Positions 54,901 through 62,794 of a stretch of 64,000 nucleotides of DNA are shown piece by piece. The notes beneath the pieces are model-generated. The model worked only from the letters and a program-made list of their open reading frames with translations, did not search any database and was not told the DNA's origin. Source of the DNA: Marinilabiliales bacterium. GTDB taxonomy: Bacteria; Bacteroidota; Bacteroidia; Bacteroidales; ML635J-15. Made by a program: the position numbers and the translations under genes. Each line of letters begins with the position of its first letter. Within the stretch, counting starts at the first letter, position 1. The stretch is from contig PKTB01000005.1 in NCBI GenBank assembly GCA_002869385.1, positions 62,001 to 126,000 on the forward strand, written 5' to 3'.

Positions 54901-55081
54901 GAGTTTGCAATTGTTGAATGTAAACTGCGCGCAACTTCTGCTGACGTCTAACAATAGAAGGTTTTTCAAACGCTTGACGTCTTCTCATTTCTTTAACAAC
55001 GCCTGTTTTCTCAAATTTTCTTTTAAAACGTTTTAAAGCTCTGTCGATGTTTTCACCTTCTTTTACCGGTACAATTATCAT
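54884..55081 (-). CDS. rpsU: Ribosomal protein bS21
   Basis: The 65-residue small-subunit protein: VPVKEGENIDRALKRFKRKF, then EKTGVVKEMRRRQAFEKPS, basic and helical. In Bacteroidota bS21 is thought to help hide the anti-Shine-Dalgarno sequence together with bS6 and bS18. It opens the rpsU-xerC-hpf cluster and has a near-perfect promoter. Confidence 0.95.
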   Translation of the reverse strand: MIIVPVKEGENIDRALKRFKRKFEKTGVVKEMRRRQAFEKPSIVRRQQKLRAVYIQQLQTQQENI

Positions 55082-55125
55082 ATTCTTAAAATTTTATTTC
55101 GTTTACTTTATTCTTTTAAGGGCTG

Positions 55126-55156
55126 CAAAATTACACATTATTACATTTCTGACAAA
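55126..55156 (-). promoter_or_regulatory. Promoter of rpsU
   Basis: Minus strand: TTTG (55156-55153), a 19-bp spacer, then TAATTTTG (55133-55126). This is a full match to the Bacteroidota promoter, about 45 bp upstream of the ATG. Confidence 0.78.
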
Positions 55157-55262
55157 TTTTTTTACAAAATTATTTAAATTTAACTCTAAAAAACCTCCGA
55201 CTGCACTCTAAAAGCAATATTTTAATTACATTCGCAGGTAAAATTATGTAAATACATTAAGA

Positions 55263-56651
55263 ATGACACTAATAAAATATATATCAGGAATTAGAGGGAC
55301 AATCGGCGGGACTCAAGGTGAAAACTTAACACCATTTGATATCGTTAAATTCACAACTGCTTATGCACTTTGGGTTAAAGAGTATGGAGCAGATTCAAAA
55401 CAAATAGTAGTTGGCAGAGATGCAAGAATTTCAGGTAAAATTGTTGAAAACATTGTTGTTTCTGTTCTTTCCTCATTAGGTTTTGATGTTTTAAACATTG
55501 GTTTAGCTACTACTCCAACTACAGAATATGCAGTCATAAATGAAAATGCAGCAGGTGGGATAATAATTACAGCCAGTCACAATCAAAAAAACTGGAATGC
55601 ACTGAAATTGCTAAATAATAAAGGTGAATTTCTTAGTGCTGAAGATGGAAAAAGAATACTTGAACTTGCAGAAGAATCAAATCCGGATTTTATAGATGTT
55701 GACAATCTAGGAAAAATATCTGAAATGGATAATTATGAAGACTATAATATCGAATCTATTAAGCAACTTGATTTAGTAAAACTTGATTTAATTAAAGACT
55801 CTGGTTTTAAGGTTGCAATAGATTGTGTAAACTCTGTTGGTGGAATAGCAATTCCAAAGCTACTAAAGGAGCTTGGTGTTACAGATATAGTTGAGTTATA
55901 TTGTAATACAAATGGAGAATTTCCACACAATCCGGAACCATTGCCTGAAAATCTTACAGAAATTTCAAAAACGATAAAAGATTATGGAGCTGATGTAGGT
56001 TTTGTTGTCGATCCTGATGTTGACAGGCTTGCAATAGTTTGTGAAGACGGATCAATGTTTGGTGAAGAATATACCTTGGTGGCAATCAGTGATTACATTT
56101 TGACAAAAACACCTGGAAATACTGTAAGTAATTTATCATCCACAAGAGCATTAAGAGATGTAACAGAAAAACATAATTGTTCGTATTCAGCTTCAGCAGT
56201 TGGAGAAGTTAATGTTGTTAAACAAATGAAGGAAACAAATGCTGTTATTGGAGGAGAAGGAAATGGTGGAGTAATTTATCCAGAATCACATTACGGTAGA
56301 GATGCACTTGTTGGAATTGCATTATTTTTAAGTATGATGGCAGAGCGAAAACACAAAGTGTCTGAAATAAAAATGACCTTTCCTGAATACTTCATTTCAA
56401 AAAACAAAATTCAACTTGACGCAGGTCTTGATGTTGATGCTATTTTGAAAAAATTGGAAAACAAATTCTCTGACCAACCTTTACAAACAATTGACGGTCT
56501 GAAAATAGAATTTCCTGAAACTAAAGAGTGGGTTCATTTAAGAAAATCAAATACTGAACCTATTATTAGAATTTATTCTGAAAGCACTAACGAAGAAAAT
56601 GCTAATGCAATTGCTCAAAAAATAATGGATGAAATAAAATCATCTATTTAG
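55263..56651 (+). CDS. glmM: Phosphoglucosamine mutase family (GlmM-like)
   Basis: A 462-residue phosphohexomutase that interconverts glucosamine 6- and 1-phosphate for cell-wall precursors. It has an N-terminal SGIRGTIGG, the catalytic phosphoserine loop TASHN, the metal loop VDPDVDRLA, the sugar-binding GGEGNGGVI and the C-terminal RKSNTEPIIRIY. The invariant Pro of the SHNP motif is Gln here (codon 108, 55584-55586 CAA; CCA to CAA is C to A), matching the window-wide pattern. Convergent with the S66 gene (8-bp overlap). The exact sugar specificity within the family is not certain. Confidence 0.88.
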   Translation: MTLIKYISGIRGTIGGTQGENLTPFDIVKFTTAYALWVKEYGADSKQIVVGRDARISGKIVENIVVSVLSSLGFDVLNIGLATTPTTEYAVINENAAGGIIITASHNQKNWNALKLLNNKGEFLSAEDGKRILELAEESNPDFIDVDNLGKISEMDNYEDYNIESIKQLDLVKLDLIKDSGFKVAIDCVNSVGGIAIPKLLKELGVTDIVELYCNTNGEFPHNPEPLPENLTEISKTIKDYGADVGFVVDPDVDRLAIVCEDGSMFGEEYTLVAISDYILTKTPGNTVSNLSSTRALRDVTEKHNCSYSASAVGEVNVVKQMKETNAVIGGEGNGGVIYPESHYGRDALVGIALFLSMMAERKHKVSEIKMTFPEYFISKNKIQLDAGLDVDAILKKLENKFSDQPLQTIDGLKIEFPETKEWVHLRKSNTEPIIRIYSESTNEENANAIAQKIMDEIKSSI

Positions 56652-57549
56652 TTTTCATATAAAAGTCAACCGTTTTATCTTTAACTTCTAGTTTATAAGT
56701 TTCTCCAACTGTAAAAGGTTGATTATTACTTATATGCCCTGCAGGAAAATCAAAACATACAGGATAATCATATTCGACAATATGCTCTTTTATTATCTCA
56801 TATGCATTTTTTCCAAAAGGATTTTTATGGTCTAGCATATCTGTAAAGCCACCAACTACAAGACCCTTTAGCTTAGATAATTTACCTCCTAATTTCAAAC
56901 TTATCATAATTCTGTCTAAATGATAAAGATATTCATTAAGGTCTTCAATAAACAAAATTTTGTTATCTGTATTGATCTCATATTTAGTTCCCTGAAGACT
57001 ATATATTATTGACAGATTACCCCCTACTATCTCTGCTTCGCATTCTCCGGTTTTATTTAGCTCATTATTTCGAATGTTATACTCAAATGTATCTCCAATA
57101 AGTAATTTTATCAAATTATCTACCGACTCTTTATCCTCAGATAATGTGAAAGATTGTGTCATCGGACCGTGAACACTCATTATTCCAAGATTATTTAAAT
57201 GCAAATGAAGGTTTGTTATATCACTAAATCCTACCACCCACTTTGGATTCTTTTCAAAATTTGCAAAATTTAAGCTACTAAGAATTCTACCTGTTCCGTA
57301 ACCACCTCTTGAACACAAAATAAGAGATGCTTCTTCATCATCAAGAGATTCTTGCATTTCTTTTAATCTAAGTTCATCTGTTGCTGCATAATTAAAATAT
57401 CTAGAAGTACAATTCTCAGTAATTTCTACAATAAATCCTCTTTCTCGTAAAAAAGCAGCATAAATATCGACACTCTCTTTCGTAACTCGACCTGCAGGAC
57501 TGGTAATAATAATTTTATCGCCTTTTTCTAAATATTTTGGTTTAATCAT
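56644..57549 (-). CDS. LD-carboxypeptidase (peptidase S66 family)
   Basis: A 301-residue S66 peptidase, homologous to LdcA, which trims tetrapeptides in murein recycling. It begins KGDKIIITSPAG, has the oxyanion-region CSRGGYGTGRIL, nucleophile Ser109 in VVGFSDIT and SVHGPM. The C-terminal domain has VVGGFTDMLDHKNPFG and the catalytic His in PAGHISNN. It has no signal peptide, as in LdcA. It overlaps the end of the mutase gene. Confidence 0.88.
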   Translation of the reverse strand: MIKPKYLEKGDKIIITSPAGRVTKESVDIYAAFLRERGFIVEITENCTSRYFNYAATDELRLKEMQESLDDEEASLILCSRGGYGTGRILSSLNFANFEKNPKWVVGFSDITNLHLHLNNLGIMSVHGPMTQSFTLSEDKESVDNLIKLLIGDTFEYNIRNNELNKTGECEAEIVGGNLSIIYSLQGTKYEINTDNKILFIEDLNEYLYHLDRIMISLKLGGKLSKLKGLVVGGFTDMLDHKNPFGKNAYEIIKEHIVEYDYPVCFDFPAGHISNNQPFTVGETYKLEVKDKTVDFYMKTK

Positions 57550-57650
57550 AAGTTCCTTTAATAGATTTTTTTACAAAGTTATTAATAATAAATCTTTTAC
57601 AAAAGACAAATTTACTATTCATCTAAATTTACAATTGTTGACATATATCT

Positions 57651-57681
57651 CTTGTTAAGATATAATCTTTTTATATTTTTG
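57651..57681 (+). promoter_or_regulatory. Promoter of the lipoprotein gene at 57716
   Basis: TTG (57652-57654), a 19-bp spacer, then TATTTTTG (57674-57681). Good Bacteroidota -33/-7 match, 35 bp before the ATG. Confidence 0.72.
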
Positions 57682-57715
57682 TGCTTTATTAATTTATTAA
57701 CTAAAAAAGAAAACG

Positions 57716-58141
57716 ATGAAAACAAGAGTAGTTTTATTCTCATTAGTAGCTGCTTTAGCTATTGGTTTTGCTAGTTGTTCTTACACAAGTAAAACAATGA
57801 AAAGTCCTAACAATCATGTTGAATTTGAAAAAGCTGATTTCGAATTCTCAGGACAATTAGTAGGAGAAGGTGTACAAACAAGAGTTTTAGGAATTGACTG
57901 GGCTCATCTATTTGCAAGTGAAGACGCTGCTATTATTGACGCAAATGCATTTGGTATTCCAATCATTGGTAGCTTACCATTAAAGACTTCACAATCTTTT
58001 GCAATTTATGACTTAATGTCTAAAAATCCTGGTTATGATGTAGTTTTCTACCCTCAGTATGAAACTAAAACAACAGGAATTCCATTATTATTCCAAAAAT
58101 CTCACACTAAAGTTACTGCTAGATTAGCAAAAATCAAATAA
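57716..58141 (+). CDS. Lipoprotein of DUF6567-like family
   Basis: A 141-residue lipoprotein with signal MKTRVVLFSLVAALAIGF, lipobox FASC and lipidated Cys21. The mature part contains FEFSGQLVGEGVQTRVLGIDW and GYDVVFYPQYETK, the pattern of small Bacteroidota lipoproteins in which a 'YDVVxxPxY' strand recurs. Function is unknown. Monocistronic, with its own promoter and terminator. Confidence 0.72.
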   Translation: MKTRVVLFSLVAALAIGFASCSYTSKTMKSPNNHVEFEKADFEFSGQLVGEGVQTRVLGIDWAHLFASEDAAIIDANAFGIPIIGSLPLKTSQSFAIYDLMSKNPGYDVVFYPQYETKTTGIPLLFQKSHTKVTARLAKIK

Positions 58142-58160
58142 GTAACTTTTCAGATATTTT

Positions 58161-58190
58161 AAACCGTCCATTTAGGGCGGTTTTTTTTTG
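58161..58190 (+). terminator. Rho-independent terminator after the lipoprotein gene
   Basis: Stem AAACCGTCC / GGGCGGTTT (one G-T pair) with loop ATTTA, followed by a run of nine T. Confidence 0.85.
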
Positions 58191-58282
58191 CTTAAACTTA
58201 AATAATCATTTTTTTTATATTTTTAATCCCCTTTCATCCCTAAAGCTTAATCCCTCATTTTCAACATCTTATTCATTTTTTG

Positions 58283-58373
58283 TCGTTTACAAACGAATGT
58301 TAAACGAAAGCAAATATTTAATATCCGACTAATAATTATTGACTGCCGCATCTTTGCACCGACAATGATTGTC
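58283..58373. promoter_or_regulatory. Two short palindromes upstream of the ssb cluster
   Basis: TCGTTT-AC-AAACGA (58283-58296) and GACAAT-G-ATTGTC (58361-58373) lie in the 225-bp gap before the first ssb gene. Both are perfect and of operator size. No matching regulator is known to me, and no complete promoter was found beside them. Confidence 0.35.
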
Positions 58374-58411
58374 AAACTGGCAATCGAAATTATTAACTAA
58401 ATATTTTAATT

Positions 58412-58786
58412 ATTAATTTAAGAAATCGTGTACAATTGATCGGGAATGTGGGTAGCGAACCACAAGTAAAAGAATTTCAGAGTGGAAAGAAAATGGCACG
58501 TTTCAGAATGGCGACTGATGACGTGAAGAAGGTAAATGGTAAATTCATTAAACACACAGAATGGCATAATGTAACTGCGTGGGGAAAAATTGCAGACCTG
58601 ACAGAAGAAAACATACAAGTAGGTACAGAAGTACTAATAACAGGCAGAGTTATTAATAATTCCTATAAAGATAAACAGGGTAAAACTCGTAAGATATCTG
58701 AGATTTTAGCAGAAAGCTTAATCTATAGAAATATCAAAAGTGCTGCAAGTAAAACAGATGAAAGTGATAATAAACAGAGAGCGTAA
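58412..58786 (+). CDS. ssb: Single-stranded DNA-binding protein, short paralogue 1 (ATT in place of the start codon)
   Basis: An OB-fold protein of about 124 residues that coats single-stranded DNA. It has NLRNRVQLIGNVGSEPQVKEF, KMARFRMATDD and TEWHNVTAWGKIADL, with a C-terminus (SDNKQRA) lacking the usual acidic DDxIPF tip. The paralogue at 58901 starts ATGAATTTAAGAAA. Here the same site reads ATTAATTTAAGAAA with no other usable start before conserved residues. It is either an AUU start or an ATG hit by G to T. First of three related genes in a row. Confidence 0.8.
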   Translation: MNLRNRVQLIGNVGSEPQVKEFQSGKKMARFRMATDDVKKVNGKFIKHTEWHNVTAWGKIADLTEENIQVGTEVLITGRVINNSYKDKQGKTRKISEILAESLIYRNIKSAASKTDESDNKQRA

Positions 58787-58794
58787 GGATGTTG

Positions 58795-58871
58795 GATGAC
58801 AGATGACCGGTGACGGAGGACCGATGACCGATGACGGAGGACGGAGGATCGAAGACGGGAGACCGAAGTAA
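58795..58871 (+). repeat. Tandem 7-bp repeats (about 10-11 units)
   Basis: Consecutive heptamers: GATGACA, GATGACC, GGTGACG, GAGGACC, GATGACC, GATGACG, GAGGACG, GAGGATC, GAAGACG, GGAGACC, GAAGTAA. Consensus GRNGACS. The block fills the gap between ssb paralogues 1 and 2 and is much more GC-rich than its surroundings. Confidence 0.85.
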
Positions 58872-58900
58872 GAGTAAATATTAACAAATAAAATAGAATT

Positions 58901-59236
58901 ATGAATTTAAGAAACAATGTACAATTAATCGGAAATTTGGGAAATGACCCAATGGTAAAAGAAGTAAACAACTCAAAAGTAGCGAATTTTAGTGTAGCAG
59001 TTAGTGACTATTACAAAGACAAAGCTACTGATTAGATGAAAGAGAAAACAATGTGGTTTAATATTGTAGCCTGGGGAGGTTTTGCAGAAAAAGTTGAGCA
59101 AAAATGTACAAAAGGCACACAAGTAATCATCAGCGGCAAACTTGAGAATCGCACCTACGAAGACAAAGATGGTATAAAACGTTATGTTACCGAAGTAAGA
59201 GTGGGTGAAATCATTTGCAGACCGAAAGCGGCGTAG
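58901..59236 (+). CDS. ssb: Single-stranded DNA-binding protein, short paralogue 2, interrupted by in-frame TAG
   Basis: 111 codons of OB fold from ATG at 58901: NLRNNVQLIGNLGNDPMVKEV, VANFSVAVSDYYKDK, then WFNIVAWGGFAEKVEQK and the final strand RYVTEVRVGEI. There is no acidic C-terminal tip. Codon 45 (59033-59035) is TAG in KATD-stop-MKEKTMWF, in the loop where relatives read TGEWKEKT or similar. GAG to TAG (G to T) is consistent. The preceding and following gaps hold 7-bp repeats. Confidence 0.82.
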
Positions 59237-59237
59237 A

Positions 59238-59272
59238 GGTGACAGGTGACCGATGACCGGTGACGGATGAGG
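59238..59272 (+). repeat. Tandem 7-bp repeats (5 units)
   Basis: GGTGACA, GGTGACC, GATGACC, GGTGACG, GATGAGG: the same heptamer family as at 58795-58871, starting 2 bp after the stop of ssb paralogue 2. Confidence 0.8.
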
Positions 59273-59327
59273 GTCTCAGTCTCGTTCATCTGTCACTTTA
59301 ACTTATAACAAAACTAAAATAGTAATT

Positions 59328-59681
59328 ATGAAATTTAAATTTGAAAAACTACATGTTTGGAAACTCTCCATGGATTTGGGTGAAGACATTAACAACCTAA
59401 TCAAGAGTTTTCCAATTGAAGAAAGATACAATCTGAATTCCCAATTATTAAGAGCTACTGATTCTGTTGCACTTAATATCTCCGAAGGATCTATTGGTCA
59501 GTAGAATCGGGAATTGAACAGATTTATCGGATATTCGATTAGATCGCTAGCTGAAGTCGTTACATGCCTTTATAAAGCAAAACATAGAAGCTATATTGAC
59601 GAACAAATTTTTAGATCATATTATGAGAAGTGCTTCGAATTAATGAATAATTTAATAGCATTTAAAAAGAGTGTAAAATAA
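59328..59681 (+). CDS. Four-helix-bundle protein (23S rRNA-intervening-sequence/Avd-like), interrupted by in-frame TAG
   Basis: 117 codons of the four-helix-bundle family found in 23S rRNA intervening sequences, and related to Avd of diversity-generating retroelements. Key parts are FEKLHVWKLSMDLGEDINNL, SQLLRATDSVALNISEGS and GYSIRSLAEVVTCLYKAKHR. Codon 59 (59502-59504) is TAG in GSIGQ-stop-NRELNRF. The family consensus is GQSNxEFxRF, so TCG to TAG (C to A) fits. No reverse transcriptase or template repeat is nearby, so a DGR role is not supported. It sits between ssb paralogues 2 and 3. Confidence 0.82.
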
Positions 59682-59686
59682 ATCAG

Positions 59687-60115
59687 ATGGGTTACGATTG
59701 CCAGATATGCATTTACTTTAAAAATGCAACATACACCGGTCACCCATCATCAAGCATTATAGTCATTAATTTAAGAAATAGAGTAATACTAATTGGCACA
59801 GTGTTAGAGGACCCTGAATACATAAAATTTAAAACCGGAAACAGACTTGCAAAACTTATGGTTAGCACAACATATATTTATCAAACCAAAGAGAGAGCAA
59901 TAAAACAAACCATGAAACATAAAACTATTGCCTGGAACGATGTAGCTGACAACATTAAGAAAAAACTGTCAGAAGGTCTGGAAGTTGTTGTTGACGGGCA
60001 TCTTGTAAATCGTGTTTATACTAATAAGAATGGCGAATCAAAAGTTATCACAGAAATTATAGTAGACTCATTTATTACTCAAGCCAAAATGCGGTTTTCG
60101 GAGAAACGCGCATAA
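59687..60115 (+). CDS. ssb: Single-stranded DNA-binding protein, short paralogue 3
   Basis: Open from ATG 59687 for 142 residues. The conserved OB fold starts only at INLRNRVILIGTVLEDPEY (ATT at 59765-59767). The first 26 residues have no counterpart in relatives, so the native start may again be the ATT, or an ATG changed by G to T. Later parts KTIAWNDVADNIKKKL and VVDGHLVNRVYTNKNGES are typical SSB. It is the most divergent of the three, lacks the acidic tip, and begins 5 bp after the four-helix-bundle gene. Confidence 0.75.
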   Translation: MGYDCQICIYFKNATYTGHPSSSIIVINLRNRVILIGTVLEDPEYIKFKTGNRLAKLMVSTTYIYQTKERAIKQTMKHKTIAWNDVADNIKKKLSEGLEVVVDGHLVNRVYTNKNGESKVITEIIVDSFITQAKMRFSEKRA

Positions 60116-60142
60116 AAAAAGGCTCCGCATGGAGCCTTTTTT
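60114..60142. terminator. Bidirectional terminator between ssb paralogue 3 and the acyl-CoA dehydrogenase
   Basis: Perfect stem AAAAAAGGCTCC / GGAGCCTTTTTT with loop GCAT, with A and T runs on both sides. Confidence 0.9.
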
Positions 60143-60161
60143 AATCTATCTTAGTTTTTGA

Positions 60162-61937
60162 TTATAATTTATAATCATTTTCTTCGATTAGGTAATCAGC
60201 AATTCTTCTTCTTGCATCTTTTACATTAACACCTTCTACACATGCCAAGTTTTTAACAGCTTTATACATTTTAACTGCACCTTCACCGTCCTCAATTGAA
60301 TATACAGCATCCATTGCATTCTTTAAAACTGTGTTTGAAGCATCAAATACGTTTACAGCAAGCATGTCCTTATAAATATCAATATTTGATTTAGCTCCGG
60401 TATCGGCAATTTTCTTAATTCTTAAAGCTAGTGACTCAGAAGTATAAATAGCTATCATAATATCACTAATATTATTAATAACTTCCTGTTCTTTAAGCAT
60501 TCCTTTACCAAACTTCTCAGATACTGCATGAATAAGAATTAAGGCAGCTTTTTTATAGTTTCTGATATATCTTAGTTTTTGCTCAAAGAATGATTCACCA
60601 TCAACTTTGTTTTCACGGCAGTTTTCCATATTATTATATAGTTCTTCTGCAACGCCTTTCATATCAAAATCACCTTTCATACCACGTTTAATAGCAGTTT
60701 CAACTAATAAAAGGCGATTGATTTCGTTTGTACCTTCAAAAATTCTGTTAATTCTTGAATCACGATAACCTCTATCAGCAGCCATTTCAGCAGAGTATCC
60801 CATTCCACCATGAATTTGGGCAGCCTCATCAGCAACAAAATCTAACACTTCTGATCCATAAACTTTAAGTAAAGCAGCTTCTACAGCATAATGACTAATA
60901 GCATCAATCGAAGCTAGTCCTTTGTCCATACCACCAGCTTTTAGCTCAGTCATCATATCATCAATATCATTACTTACTCTAAAAATTGATGATTCTAATG
61001 CAAATGTTCTAATAGCTTGTTCAGCAATTTTGTGCTTAATAGTACCAAATCTTGAAATTAACACATTAAATTGTTTACGCTCATTTGCATAGTTAATAGA
61101 GTCTCTTGTTGCTTTCTTAGCAGCACCAATAACATTTGCTCCAAGTTTAACTCTACCCATATGTAAAATACTTAATGCAATACGTAATCCCATACCACGA
61201 CGTCCAATCATATTTTCAACCGGAACCTTCACATCATTGTAATAAATTTGTGCAGTAGATGAACCTTTAATACCCATTTTGTGCTCATCAGGACCGATAA
61301 CAACACCTTCCATATCTTTCTCAACAATAAAAGCACTTAGAACACGGTCATTATCAATTTTAGCAAAAACTACATGAGTGTCAGCAAAACCAGCATTGGT
61401 GATCCACATCTTTTGACCATTTATAATATAATGCTTTCCATCTTCTGATAATACAGCATTTGTTTTTCCTGAATTAGCATCTGAACCGGCACTAGGCTCT
61501 GTTAAACAATATGCACCAATATACTCACCACTAGCAAGTTTAGTTACATATTTTTGTCTTTGTTCTTCATTACCATAATACATAATCGGCAAAGTTCCAA
61601 TTCCAGTAGAAGCCATAAAAGCAACTGAGAAAGAGTATCCTGCTCCTATATTTTCAGCAGCCAACATTTGAGTTACAAATGATTGTTCAAATCCTCCATA
61701 TTCTTCAGGAATTGCAATACCCATAAGCCCAAGCTCACCAGCTTTTCTTACTGTTTGAGCCATCAATTCTCTATCACCTTTATCAAGATCTTCAACAATT
61801 GGATAAAGCTCTGTATCAAGAAAATCTTTGATAGTCTGAGCTATCATCTTTTGCTCTTCGTTATATTCTTCAGGGATAAATACATCTGACGAATCTGTTT
61901 CTTTTACTAAAAATTCTCCGCTTTTAAGATTTTTCAT
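60162..61937 (-). CDS. Acyl-CoA dehydrogenase
   Basis: A 591-residue FAD-dependent dehydrogenase of fatty or branched acyl-CoA degradation. The start is ATG at 61935-61937 (MKNLKSGEFLVKE); the longer frame begins with TTG. It has the FAD-binding motif AYCLTEPSAGSDANSG and KMWITNAGFAD. The substrate-binding region includes RIFEGTNEINRLL, with the catalytic Glu in that segment. A C-terminal extension of about 190 residues makes it the long (VLCAD/ACAD9-like) type common in Bacteroidota. It ends at a shared terminator. No interruption. Confidence 0.92.
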   Translation of the reverse strand: MKNLKSGEFLVKETDSSDVFIPEEYNEEQKMIAQTIKDFLDTELYPIVEDLDKGDRELMAQTVRKAGELGLMGIAIPEEYGGFEQSFVTQMLAAENIGAGYSFSVAFMASTGIGTLPIMYYGNEEQRQKYVTKLASGEYIGAYCLTEPSAGSDANSGKTNAVLSEDGKHYIINGQKMWITNAGFADTHVVFAKIDNDRVLSAFIVEKDMEGVVIGPDEHKMGIKGSSTAQIYYNDVKVPVENMIGRRGMGLRIALSILHMGRVKLGANVIGAAKKATRDSINYANERKQFNVLISRFGTIKHKIAEQAIRTFALESSIFRVSNDIDDMMTELKAGGMDKGLASIDAISHYAVEAALLKVYGSEVLDFVADEAAQIHGGMGYSAEMAADRGYRDSRINRIFEGTNEINRLLLVETAIKRGMKGDFDMKGVAEELYNNMENCRENKVDGESFFEQKLRYIRNYKKAALILIHAVSEKFGKGMLKEQEVINNISDIMIAIYTSESLALRIKKIADTGAKSNIDIYKDMLAVNVFDASNTVLKNAMDAVYSIEDGEGAVKMYKAVKNLACVEGVNVKDARRRIADYLIEENDYKL

Positions 61938-62034
61938 ATTATTTGTTTTTAGGTTACTTTCTGAATAATAATGATGCAAAAATAAAAATAATTTTGAAAA
62001 GGGGCTTTTTAATGCTTTAATTTGATGTCAGTTA

Positions 62035-62760
62035 TTAATAATAGGTGATTTTTCTGACAGCTATCCATTCGAGATTATCTTCCCAATAGATATATTTCCA
62101 AATACAGTTGTCACTATCATCATAGATATAAAAATAAGTTTCCTTACTGAGTGTTTCAAGTTCACCTTCATTATATGTGTAATAGTGCATTGCTACAATA
62201 TTTCCCTTTTCATTATATGCAAAGACTTGTTTATGTAACACTTCACCATTTGGTGCATACGATTTTATCAAAACGACTTGCCCATCATCATCATACTCGT
62301 ATCTCTCACAAAACTCAAGAGTTTTCATATCTGGGGAATAATTATTTTCAAGAACTCTATTATTATTCTCATCATATTCACATAAAACAATATTTATCGT
62401 ATCACCAAATACATAATAAATCATCTTTTCAATTAAACCGTCTTCATTAAACTTTGAAGCAAATTTATATGCTCCACCACTATTTCTACCCAAATCTGAA
62501 GTGCCTGTATTCTCTCCTTCTTCATACAAAACAGTGTACTGATAATAATCCAAATCACTTTCAAGATTAGGCGTAATAATGCCATTTGCATCGATTTTAG
62601 GTGGATATGATGTGACCGAAACTTTCTTTATTGAACCATTTAGGTATTCAGTAATCTCGTCGACTGAATAATGATATTTTTGTTCATTTTTTTTAGTTTG
62701 GGCAAATATATTTCCACAACTGAAAGCGATAATTGAAATAAAAAATATGGTTCTTTTCAT
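62035..62760 (-). CDS. Secreted protein with YD-like beta repeats, function unknown
   Basis: A 241-residue exported protein (signal about residues 1-20, ending IFAQ). Its body consists of strands of the type CEYDENNNRVLENNY, YEYDDDGQVVLIKSY and FAYNEKGNIVAMHYY, similar to RHS/YD-like beta-hairpin repeats. It ends VRKITYY. The next gene upstream on the same strand encodes a related lipoprotein with the same style of repeats and a like ending (REIEYYE), so the pair looks like a diverged tandem duplication. No enzyme motif. Confidence 0.65.
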   Translation of the reverse strand: MKRTIFFISIIAFSCGNIFAQTKKNEQKYHYSVDEITEYLNGSIKKVSVTSYPPKIDANGIITPNLESDLDYYQYTVLYEEGENTGTSDLGRNSGGAYKFASKFNEDGLIEKMIYYVFGDTINIVLCEYDENNNRVLENNYSPDMKTLEFCERYEYDDDGQVVLIKSYAPNGEVLHKQVFAYNEKGNIVAMHYYTYNEGELETLSKETYFYIYDDSDNCIWKYIYWEDNLEWIAVRKITYY

Positions 62761-62794
62761 GGCTGGTTGATTAATTGATTTTCATTTCTTGTTA

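Noticed and set aside
58795..59272. CRISPR array
   Set aside because: The units are contiguous 7-bp repeats without spacers and there are no cas genes.
59328..59681. Diversity-generating retroelement (Avd-like four-helix bundle)
   Set aside because: No reverse transcriptase, template repeat or variable C-type-lectin target gene is present nearby.
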